Below are positions 1-6,083 of a stretch of DNA of 8,844 bases, in pieces; the first letter of the stretch is position 1; the number at the start of each line of letters is the position of its first letter. The notes under the pieces are model-generated. The model ran no database searches. It had not been told where the DNA came from and saw only the letters and a program-made list of their open reading frames with translations. The stretch covers positions 1 through 8,844 of the forward strand of contig JASFPT010000167.1 in the NCBI GenBank assembly GCA_050115795.1, given 5' to 3'. Made by a program: the position numbers and the translations under genes. The DNA is from JAIPEL01 sp050115795 (lineage in GTDB: Bacteria; Desulfobacterota; Desulfobacteria; Desulfobacterales; CAFBRK01).

Positions 1-91
1 GAATATGGAAAGCGTCAATCAGATCCTGGCCGGATTGATGCTGAATTGGGCATCGATACCGGCCAGGATCTGATTGACGCTTTCCATATTC
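1..91. repeat. Perfect 33-bp inverted repeat at window edge (fold-back, probable artefact)
   Basis: Bases 1-33 are the exact reverse complement of bases 59-91, separated by a 25-nt spacer (34-58). The 59-91 arm and the spacer continue the nhaC reading frame sensibly on the minus strand. The 1-33 arm is antisense to that gene and brings in an immediate stop. A short inner match (37-41 with 50-54) could have primed a snap-back copy. A perfect palindrome ending exactly at base 1 is typical of a chimeric fold-back read or an assembly end. A real inverted duplication cannot be excluded from the sequence alone. Confidence 0.9.
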
Positions 92-753
92 GCCTCTCCG
101 CCGCCGTAAACAAAGCTCAACACGAACTCGATCAAAAGCGTGAGGCCGTAACTGACGCCGGTGGTATAGCTCATGTGCTTGATGTGCGTGTACAGATCGG
201 TGCCGACCATGGCCGGCGCCATGTTGGTCGTGTCGGAAAGCGGCGACATCTTATCCCCAAAGTAGGCCCCGGAAAGCACCGCTCCGGCGACCACCGGCAG
301 GGGGAATCCCAAGCCCGCCCCGATCCCGATCAAGGCGATGCCGATGGTTCCTGACGTGCCCCAGGAGGTGCCCGTGGCCAGGGAAGTAATGGAACAGATA
401 ATCAACGTCGCCGGCAGAAAGATTTTGGGACTCAGGATCTTCAAACCGTAGTAGAGCATCGTCGGGACCACGCCGCTCAGGATCCATACGCCGATCAGAA
501 TGCCGATAATGCACAATATCACGATGGCCTGCAGCGAGTTGGTGATCCCGTCGAGCATCCCGGTTTCAATCTCTTTCCAGGTGTTGCCGGCCCGCATCCC
601 CATGATCGCCGCGATGAGCACCCCCAGGAGAATCGGCACATGGGGGTCTGATTCATAGCGCACCACCGCCAGGCTGATAAACAGAACCAGGCCGAGGATC
701 GAAATCAATGCTTCCCAAAAATGTGGATCACGCTTCTCTCGTTTCACCGCCAT
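19..753 (-). CDS. nhaC: NhaC-family Na+/H+ antiporter, N-terminal part only (truncated at window edge)
   Basis: Integral inner-membrane antiporter that should exchange cytoplasmic Na+ for external H+, or in some relatives couple organic-acid exchange to Na+. The 244-residue reading frame has several hydrophobic spans. Its hallmark is a long conserved block at about residues 125-195, containing TSWGTSGTIG, then AGAVLSGAYFGDKMSPLSDT, NMAP and GTDLYTHIKHM, as in NhaC antiporters. The family is usually about 450-500 residues, so roughly half is missing. Residues 1-240 look authentic. The last four (PARI) and the stop come from the fold-back arm at 1-33 and should be ignored. The ATG at 753 has GAAGGAG 7 nt upstream. 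It lies 33 bp behind the UspA-type gene, so the two are probably co-transcribed. The assignment to NhaC is firm, but the transported substrate beyond Na+/H+ is not provable here. Confidence 0.88.
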   Translation of the reverse strand: MAVKREKRDPHFWEALISILGLVLFISLAVVRYESDPHVPILLGVLIAAIMGMRAGNTWKEIETGMLDGITNSLQAIVILCIIGILIGVWILSGVVPTMLYYGLKILSPKIFLPATLIICSITSLATGTSWGTSGTIGIALIGIGAGLGFPLPVVAGAVLSGAYFGDKMSPLSDTTNMAPAMVGTDLYTHIKHMSYTTGVSYGLTLLIEFVLSFVYGGGEANMESVNQILAGIDAQFSINPARI

Positions 754-786
754 GATTTCTCTCCTTCATTGCTTGCGTGCTGGTCA

Positions 787-1254
787 TCATTTGTCTGAAC
801 CGCCCTTGATCAGCATGACAGGGACACTGGATAGCCGCGAGACTTTTTCCGCCACCGAGCCGAAGATCACTTTCTGGAGGGTGGTGCCGGTGCCCATGAT
901 GATGAGATCGATTTTTTCAGATTCCACGTACTCGATGATTTTCTCGTAAGCGGTCCCGGTAACGACTTCGGCCTTTCCGATACGGACATCCTTGAAGTGG
1001 TTCTGAATAAACCGATCGAGTTTTTGCCGGGCCTGGGCCATGACTTGACTTTCGAAGTGGCTGGCAATGCGTTTGAAATCGGGCTCCGGGGTTTCGGGGA
1101 TATAGGTATCCACGAACCAATCGAATCGTCGAAGGACGTGCAGCAGATGCAGCTCGGCATCAAACCGCTTCGCCATGGTGACCACATACGGCGCGATGCT
1201 GGGAGAAATGTTGGTCAGGGCGATGGGAAAGAGAATTTTTTTAAACCCCTCCAT
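787..1254 (-). CDS. UspA-family universal stress protein
   Basis: Single-domain cytoplasmic universal stress protein of 155 residues, the usual length for a one-domain Usp. It opens with a typical beta-1 strand (FKKILFPIALTN) and has the SEKIDLIIMG strand near residues 112-121. It ends with FGSVAEKVSRLSSVPVMLIK (131-150), the family's C-terminal signature. The ATP-binding loop normally reads G-2x-G-9x-G-S/T. Here the stretch from G121 to G132-S133 is about two residues shorter, so nucleotide binding may be altered. The ATG at 1254 is chosen over an upstream in-frame GTG at 1260, because the GTG overlaps the AGGAGG ribosome site, while the ATG sits 5 nt after it. It lies 67 bp after the saccharopine-reductase-like gene and 33 bp before nhaC. 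Usp proteins are often paired with ion transporters, so a role tied to the antiporter is plausible but inferred. Confidence 0.92.
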   Translation of the reverse strand: MEGFKKILFPIALTNISPSIAPYVVTMAKRFDAELHLLHVLRRFDWFVDTYIPETPEPDFKRIASHFESQVMAQARQKLDRFIQNHFKDVRIGKAEVVTGTAYEKIIEYVESEKIDLIIMGTGTTLQKVIFGSVAEKVSRLSSVPVMLIKGGSDK

Positions 1255-1258
1255 TCGC

Positions 1259-1265
1259 ACCTCCT
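1259..1265 (-). promoter_or_regulatory. Ribosome-binding site that decides the usp start
   Basis: The minus strand reads AGGAGGT here. An in-frame GTG (first base 1260) overlaps it and cannot be served by it. The ATG at 1254 is 5 nt beyond AGGAGG, which fixes the start of the stress-protein gene at 1254. Confidence 0.8.
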
Positions 1266-1321
1266 TTCATTCGGCAAGTTAAGAGGGACATTTGGATCGG
1301 AACGAATTTTTGGCAAACGCT

Positions 1322-2494
1322 CTATACCGGCTCCTCGATCGTTTCGGTGACGTCGATGCCCCGCCGACGCAACTGCTCCAGAAACAAGTCAGGGGGAACG
1401 TCTATCGCCGGCGACAGGACCCCCTTTTGGGTGATTTGCCCTTTTGCGATCATCTCCGCAATGATGCAGGCGGGATAGGCGACCCCCATGCTCATGGCCA
1501 TCATGCCCGACGCCAGGTCCCTTTCGATCAAAAGGGAGTCCGTCATGACCTGGGGCGTTCCCTTCCGCACGCCCTCGACCTTGTTGACCATCACACAAAG
1601 GTCTTTTTCGCTGCGCTTGTACTGCAGGTGCGGCTCGAGCAGCCGGGCCACCATCTCCAGCGGGGAAACCTCGTCGGCCAGTCCCTGGATCGGCGTATCG
1701 CTTAAAAAACCGAGCTTTTTCATCGGACGCCAAAACGAGCACCAACCGGGCCATCGAAGCGTGTACCGCCCGGCCTCCTTGAGGTGGCCTCCAATGTTCA
1801 GCAAATCGGCGTAATACGCCGCATTGCCGTTCGGGATGGCCTCCAGTGTCCCGAGGCCGGGAAACTCGATGCTGTGGATGAATGGATTCTCGTGCTGGTC
1901 TTTTGCCGGAACCTGCACGAGCTTTGCGTCTGCGATCAGCGTTGCGTCCCTGACCTGGCTTCTCAAAGCGGCCTGCAGGTTCCAGCTGATCTTGTAGTTG
2001 AGGGGGTTGTCGCATGCCGCCTTTTCCGGAATCCCGCCGCAATAGGAATTGAGCACCGATATCTCGTCGAAATAGCGCACGCTCCGGTTGTAGAGGATCA
2101 GGTCGATTCCCGGGTCCAGACCGCATTCCGGCATGATGGCGATGCCCTTTTCCTTGGCGGCCGCATCGAGGTCCAGAAGATCGTATGGGTAGTTGGTGTT
2201 GACCAGAGGCACCCCTTGCTCGATCGCGGCTTCGGCAACGGTACGGACATACTGCGGCGGCAGAAAATCGACGACGACATCGAATGCGTCGCCCAGGGTG
2301 GAGGCCAGGGCGATCGGGTCGCCGGCATTCAATGCGACGGCCCGGATTTTGGTCCTGTCCAGAAAGTCGAAGGACTCGATGAGATCCGGGTGGATGTCTG
2401 CGCAGGTGACCTGATCGAAATCCGGATTTCGGGACAGGTCATGCAGTGCGGTCCTCCCCTGAATACCGCAACCGCCCAGGACGATGGCTTTCAT
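1322..2494 (-). CDS. Saccharopine reductase-like (Lys9/AASS-type) NAD(P)-dependent dehydrogenase
   Basis: A 390-residue cytoplasmic dehydrogenase of the saccharopine dehydrogenase family. These enzymes make or cleave a secondary amine joining an amino acid to a 2-oxoacid or semialdehyde. It has an N-terminal Rossmann fold with GGCGIQG (residues 7-13) and D33 after the second strand, which favours NAD+. The family block GLDPG is at 125-129. CGGIPEKAACDNPLNYKISW (152-171) closely resembles the CGG-P....-NPL-YK-SW block of Lys9-type saccharopine reductases. TLRWPGW is at 245-251 and the tail KGVLSPAIDV...LRRRGIDV is typical. The equivalent of the usual PNRDS motif reads PNGNA (221-225), so the substrate may differ from saccharopine. 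The ATG at 2494 begins exactly at the first Rossmann strand. The open frame runs back to 2665, but that extension overlaps the preceding gene and is low-complexity. The ribosome site is weak (GGAG, 10 nt upstream). It follows the opine-type dehydrogenase by 91 bp. Confidence 0.85.
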   Translation of the reverse strand: MKAIVLGGCGIQGRTALHDLSRNPDFDQVTCADIHPDLIESFDFLDRTKIRAVALNAGDPIALASTLGDAFDVVVDFLPPQYVRTVAEAAIEQGVPLVNTNYPYDLLDLDAAAKEKGIAIMPECGLDPGIDLILYNRSVRYFDEISVLNSYCGGIPEKAACDNPLNYKISWNLQAALRSQVRDATLIADAKLVQVPAKDQHENPFIHSIEFPGLGTLEAIPNGNAAYYADLLNIGGHLKEAGRYTLRWPGWCSFWRPMKKLGFLSDTPIQGLADEVSPLEMVARLLEPHLQYKRSEKDLCVMVNKVEGVRKGTPQVMTDSLLIERDLASGMMAMSMGVAYPACIIAEMIAKGQITQKGVLSPAIDVPPDLFLEQLRRRGIDVTETIEEPV

Positions 2495-2585
2495 CGCTTT
2501 TGCGCTCCATTCATGCGGCCCCAATACTGTTGTGGGACGAATCTTTGGATGAGCACCGGGGTGGCGGAGCCCCTTTGATCTTCTA

Positions 2586-3668
2586 TCATGCCAGCAGCGT
2601 CTCCAGTTCTTCCGCTGTGCGCGCGGAGAGGCCCAGGGTCTCCATGGTGCGCCGGGCCTCCCCACGGTAATCTCGACGCATCAGCAGCGACGCCAGTGTG
2701 ATCACGGCCGACATCACCGGGGTGTCCACACCGACCTGCTCACCGAGTTTCTGGAGAAAGACCAGACCGTAGCCCACATCCTCGTTGAAATACCGGTAAT
2801 CCAGGCTGGGCTGGGCCTTGACGCCCGCAAATCCCGGCGCGGTGACAAATCCGGTGTCGTAGGTGGCTTCCGTCATGTAGCCCTGCATGACGCCCAGTTC
2901 CGGATCGGGGATGACGGTTACGCCCAATTTCTTCCCGATGGCGATCCGTTCCCGGTCCACCGCCTCGATCAGCCTTCCCACCGCCGGGGTGACGCCCTCG
3001 TGGTAAAATTCGAAATCCCCGCCGGTGCGCTCGATGAGCGCGACATTCATGAGGGTGATCGCGGGATGAATCACGGGGTTGCCGTTTTGCAGGCTGGTCT
3101 GGAGAATATTCTTTGCGGCCCTCATCGCCGGATAGACGTCTGCCACCTTGCCGATCACCGCCGGGGTGTTTCTCGCCGGAACCGCTGCCAGGTACAATCC
3201 GCCTCTGAGTTTGTTGAAAATTCGGATCTTTCCCGGCGCCATCAGACGAACAGCATACGGCAGCGTCGACGTTTCGGCAACGACAATGTTTTCATCCCGC
3301 AGATCCAGACCGGCCCCGTTTTTGAATTCGATGCTGCCCCCGCAGGAACTCGGGCACACGATCACGATCTGCCCTTTGGTAAGGTACGTCTTGCAGGCTT
3401 CGGCAAAGGGTCTGGTGCTGTAGGCCGGGCCGACGGCGTAGATCAGCTCCGCTCCGTCCAGCGCTTTATCCATTTCGTGTCCGGCATAGGCCACGGGCTG
3501 AAACCCTTCCAGTTCACCCTCACAGGTGATGCCCCCGTTTTTCTGGACGGCCTGAATGCTCGTCGGAAATTGTTCGAAATCAAACAGCCGGACCTGGTGG
3601 CCGTTGGCCGCACAGTCGAATGCAACGGCACAGCCCCCGTTTCCCGAGCCCAATACAGCGATGTCCAT
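2586..3668 (-). CDS. Octopine/opine-type NAD(P)-dependent dehydrogenase
   Basis: A 360-residue cytoplasmic dehydrogenase of the octopine/nopaline dehydrogenase family. These enzymes interconvert an N-(carboxyalkyl) amino acid (opine) and an amino acid plus a 2-oxoacid using NAD(P)H. The N-terminal Rossmann fold starts at residue 2 with GSGNGGCA (7-14). The C-terminal helical domain carries NPVIHPAITLMN (197-208) and YRYFNEDVGYGLV (291-303). H201, R292 and D297 match the His/Arg/Asp catalytic and substrate-binding set I recall from the structurally studied Arthrobacter opine dehydrogenase, with nearly the same numbering and full family length, so an active enzyme is expected. The ATG at 3668 has AGGAGG 8 nt upstream. 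It lies 217 bp after the ABC ATPase gene and before the saccharopine-reductase-like gene. Opine synthesis and degradation cannot be told apart from sequence. A neighbouring importer favours uptake and cleavage. No nicotianamine-synthase-like gene is seen, so a staphylopine-type metallophore role is unlikely. Confidence 0.88.
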   Translation of the reverse strand: MDIAVLGSGNGGCAVAFDCAANGHQVRLFDFEQFPTSIQAVQKNGGITCEGELEGFQPVAYAGHEMDKALDGAELIYAVGPAYSTRPFAEACKTYLTKGQIVIVCPSSCGGSIEFKNGAGLDLRDENIVVAETSTLPYAVRLMAPGKIRIFNKLRGGLYLAAVPARNTPAVIGKVADVYPAMRAAKNILQTSLQNGNPVIHPAITLMNVALIERTGGDFEFYHEGVTPAVGRLIEAVDRERIAIGKKLGVTVIPDPELGVMQGYMTEATYDTGFVTAPGFAGVKAQPSLDYRYFNEDVGYGLVFLQKLGEQVGVDTPVMSAVITLASLLMRRDYRGEARRTMETLGLSARTAEELETLLA

Positions 3669-3885
3669 AGGATGACCCTCCTGATGACTTTGGGTGCGAA
3701 TCGGATATGCTTGACCAATACGGATTCAGGGATTCGTCAGCGTCGAGGTTTCGATCAGGATGTGCAATTCGTCGAGGCCGGGCTCACGAAAAATCGGCTC
3801 AAAGGAAGAACCGCCCGCCGGGTCCGCGTTCAAGACCCAGCCGATACCCCTTGGGCGAACCCGGAGACCGAAAAAACCGGCTTCG
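3669..3885. other. 217-bp intergenic spacer between ATPase and opine dehydrogenase genes
   Basis: The longest gap inside the gene series. It holds the AGGAGG of the opine dehydrogenase near 3680. I see no convincing promoter, terminator or RNA structure. On the minus strand one frame stays open across most of it (ending at a TGA near 3730) but lacks an ATG and resembles nothing I know. The two dehydrogenase genes may be transcribed from here or by read-through from the importer genes. Confidence 0.5.
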
Positions 3886-4614
3886 TTAATGGGACAGGAT
3901 CGAGCTCAAGAAGTTCTTGCCCCTCTCCGTCTGCGGATTTTTGAAGAAATCCAACGGGGGTGCGACCTCGACGATCTGCCCGTCATCCATGAAAACGACA
4001 CGGTTGGCGACCTCCCGGGCAAATCCCATCTCGTGGGTCACCACCATCATGGTCATTCCCTCTTTGGCAAGGGATCGCATGACATCGAGCACTTCACCGA
4101 TCATCTCCGGGTCCAGGGCGGACGTCGGCTCGTCAAAAAGCATGATTTTGGGCCGCATGCACAGCCCTCTTGCGATGGCCACCCGCTGCTGCTGTCCTCC
4201 CGAGAGCTGGGCCGGGTAGCTGTTGATCCGGTCTTTCAACCCCACCCGGGTGAGCATCTCCCGGCCGAGCTCTTCGGCCTTCTCCTTTTTCATCTTTCTG
4301 ACTTTGATGGGGGCGATGGTGGTGTTCTGCAGCGCCGTCATGTGCGGATAGAGGTTGAAGGACTGAAAGACGAATCCGATCTCCGCCCGGATCTTGGTCA
4401 TATTGACCTTCTTGTCGTGCACGGGCATGTTGTCCACGACGAGCTCGCCTTCCTGGATGGGCTCCAGGCGGTTGATGCATCGGATCAGGGTGCTTTTTCC
4501 CGATCCGCTCGGGCCGCAGACCACCACCACCTCCCCCCGATCAATCTCCAGGTTGATGTTGTTCAGGACGTGAAGGTCTCCGTACCATTTGTTTACATTT
4601 TTAAAGGATATCAT
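3886..4614 (-). CDS. Polar amino acid ABC transporter, ATP-binding subunit (GlnQ/HisP type)
   Basis: A 242-residue ATPase that powers the importer from the cytoplasmic face. All catalytic elements are intact: Walker A GPSGSGKST (34-42), Q-loop Q84, signature LSGGQQQR (137-144), Walker B IMLFDEP (157-163) with E162, D-loop SALD and switch H194. The overall sequence (NKWYG at the start, PTSALDPE, THEMGFAREVANRVVFMDDG near the end) is the GlnQ/HisP/GltL class serving polar amino acid importers. The ATG at 4614 has AAGGGG 9 nt upstream. It starts 13 bp after the stop of the second permease and is clearly in the same operon. The substrate is set by the binding protein, not this subunit. Confidence 0.96.
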   Translation of the reverse strand: MISFKNVNKWYGDLHVLNNINLEIDRGEVVVVCGPSGSGKSTLIRCINRLEPIQEGELVVDNMPVHDKKVNMTKIRAEIGFVFQSFNLYPHMTALQNTTIAPIKVRKMKKEKAEELGREMLTRVGLKDRINSYPAQLSGGQQQRVAIARGLCMRPKIMLFDEPTSALDPEMIGEVLDVMRSLAKEGMTMMVVTHEMGFAREVANRVVFMDDGQIVEVAPPLDFFKNPQTERGKNFLSSILSH

Positions 4615-4627
4615 CGAGTGTTTCCCC

Positions 4628-5296
4628 TTAGAGTTTGACGGTCATGACCGTCATGCGCCTTTCCAGGTAACCCGACAGATTGATCAACGGATAGCAGACG
4701 GCAAAGTACAAGATCCCCACCAGGCCGAACACCATGATGCCTTCCGGGATACGCTGCACCGTCAGCCAGCCGACCCGGGTGATGTCGACCACGCCGATGG
4801 CCGAGACGATCGACGAATCTTTGATCGAAAGGACATACTGTCCCACCAGCGGCGGCAAGATGGATCGCATGGCCTGGGGCATCACGATGTATCGAAGCTG
4901 CTGGTATTGAGAGAGGCCGGAGGCGGTGGCGGCTTCCCGCTGGCCTTTGGGCACGGAGAGGATCCCACCGGCGACGATCTCGCAGATGAAACTGGCCGCC
5001 AAATTGCTCAACGCAATGACCGCGGCCGGAAAAGCTTTCAGCTCTATGCCGGCACTGGGCAGGATAAAAAAGACGATGAACACCTGCACCAGAAAGGGAG
5101 TTCCACGAACGACGTCCACCCAGGCCCCGACGATGGCCCGGAGAATCCTGCTTTTGCCGGCCCTGATGATGCCGCAGATGAAACCGATCACGGTCCCCGC
5201 GATCAGGCTCAAGCCGGAAACCGCGACGGTCATCCAGACCCCCTTGAGGAAAAAGGGCAGCGTGCGCATCAGCTCGTGAAAATAGAAACCCCACAT
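4628..5296 (-). CDS. Polar amino acid ABC transporter permease (HisM/GlnP type), second subunit
   Basis: A 222-residue inner-membrane permease with about five hydrophobic segments. It carries the coupling (EAA) loop EAATASGLSQYQQLRYIVMP at 121-140, with the invariant G127 and the LP-type end (MP). VVRGTPFLVQ (62-71) is the conserved block of the HisMQ/GlnP family. The true start is the ATG at 5296, which has GAGGA 7 nt upstream. A longer open frame runs back to 5926 but overlaps the first permease gene in another frame and is spurious. The gene begins 17 bp after the first permease, forming the usual heterodimer pair. The last codons encode a repeated Met-Thr-Val, which creates an 18-bp perfect palindrome at 4636-4653. 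Confidence 0.95.
   Translation of the reverse strand: MWGFYFHELMRTLPFFLKGVWMTVAVSGLSLIAGTVIGFICGIIRAGKSRILRAIVGAWVDVVRGTPFLVQVFIVFFILPSAGIELKAFPAAVIALSNLAASFICEIVAGGILSVPKGQREAATASGLSQYQQLRYIVMPQAMRSILPPLVGQYVLSIKDSSIVSAIGVVDITRVGWLTVQRIPEGIMVFGLVGILYFAVCYPLINLSGYLERRMTVMTVKL
4636..4653. repeat. 18-bp perfect palindrome at the 3' end of the permease gene
   Basis: TGACGGTCATGACCGTCA reads identically on both strands. It encodes the Met-Thr-Val-Met-Thr-Val repeat just before the stop and ends 22 bp upstream of the ATPase start. It could be a dimeric-regulator site or a by-product of the tandem codons. Nothing further in the sequence decides. Confidence 0.6.
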
Positions 5297-5313
5297 GGTG
5301 TATTCCTCGCGGT

Positions 5314-5982
5314 TTAGTATGCTTCCTTGAAGATCAGCCGTTTTTCCGACCAGTTGGAGAAGGCCTTGAGCATGTAGTAAATGATCAGGTAAAAGAAGGC
5401 CGTCGTGAGAAATCCCTCGGTCGGCATGAATCGTTCCGAGGTCAGCGTCTGGCCGGCGCGGGTCAGCTCCACGATGGAGATCAACGAGAGAAGAGAGGAG
5501 TCTTTTACCAGCACGATCGCCTGCCCCAGCATGGGCCGGATCGTCATACCGAGCGCTTGGGGCAGGATGACGTAGCGCATCCGCTGAAAATAGCTCAGAC
5601 CCGAGGCAATTCCGGCCTCGATCTGTCCGAAGGGAATGGCCTGGATCCCCGACCGGATGATCTCGGCATAATACGCCCCGCTGTTCAAGGTCAGGGCGAT
5701 GACGCCGGTGACCCATTCGGGAAGCATGATCCCCAGACTCGGCAGGCCGAAATAGAAGAAATAGAGCTGGGCCAGCAGCGGCGTGGAGCGGATGCTTTCG
5801 ATATACGCACCGGCGGCTTTTGAAATGATGCGGGACTGACTCAGCCGCATGGCGCAGGCGATGATCCCCACCAGAATCGCCCCGATCAGGGACAGGCCGG
5901 ACAACCAGAGGGTGGCCAGGAAGCACTTCCCATAGAGCGGCATGTATTGCAGGATGACTCTAAAATTGAAGGCTTCGAGCAT
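5314..5982 (-). CDS. Polar amino acid ABC transporter permease (HisQ/GlnP type), first subunit
   Basis: A 222-residue inner-membrane permease homologous to its downstream partner. It has about five membrane segments and the family block SIRSTPLLAQLYFFYFGLP (63-81). The coupling loop (residues 122-141, EAGIASGLSYFQ...YVILPQ) ends in the canonical ILPQA and docks on the ATPase. The ATG at 5982 has a modest GGGG-type ribosome site 7 nt upstream. It is separated from the binding-protein gene by 101 bp containing a strong hairpin and from the next permease by only 17 bp. Equal length and shared motifs indicate a heterodimeric channel. Confidence 0.95.
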   Translation of the reverse strand: MLEAFNFRVILQYMPLYGKCFLATLWLSGLSLIGAILVGIIACAMRLSQSRIISKAAGAYIESIRSTPLLAQLYFFYFGLPSLGIMLPEWVTGVIALTLNSGAYYAEIIRSGIQAIPFGQIEAGIASGLSYFQRMRYVILPQALGMTIRPMLGQAIVLVKDSSLLSLISIVELTRAGQTLTSERFMPTEGFLTTAFFYLIIYYMLKAFSNWSEKRLIFKEAY

Positions 5983-6023
5983 GAGGTTTCCCCGTGATGT
6001 TTTCCTGTAAGGGATTCGCTGGA

Positions 6024-6060
6024 GAGCGAGTGTGAGCCGGCTGGCGGCTCACACCCGCTT
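6024..6060 (-). terminator. Intercistronic hairpin between binding-protein and permease genes (attenuator or mRNA stabiliser)
   Basis: A perfect 10-bp stem (GTGTGAGCCG at 6030-6039 with CGGCTCACAC at 6045-6054, 5-nt loop) is extended after one mismatch by four further pairs (6025-6028 with 6056-6059). It lies about 25-60 nt after the binding-protein stop. No run of T follows on the minus strand, so it is not a classical intrinsic terminator. Such hairpins commonly protect the upstream mRNA or cut read-through, giving more binding protein than permease. The structure is seen; the role is inferred. Confidence 0.7.
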
Positions 6061-6083
6061 CAGGTGACCTGCCACGACGATCT

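Noticed and set aside
2495..2665. In-frame N-terminal extension of the saccharopine-reductase-like gene
   Set aside because: It overlaps the opine dehydrogenase gene, has arginine-rich shadow-like composition, and the Rossmann fold starts precisely at the ATG at 2494.
2586..3668. Staphylopine/pseudopaline-type metallophore synthesis
   Set aside because: No nicotianamine-synthase-like gene or metallophore exporter is present, and the importer is of the polar amino acid type.
3730..3889. Minus-strand open frame of about 50 codons in the 217-bp spacer, ending in a TGA
   Set aside because: No ATG, no ribosome site and no family resemblance. It could be a gene remnant but cannot be supported.
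5297..5926. In-frame extension upstream of the second permease
   Set aside because: It lies antiphase within the first permease gene and has proline/arginine-rich shadow composition. The ATG at 5296 has its own ribosome site.
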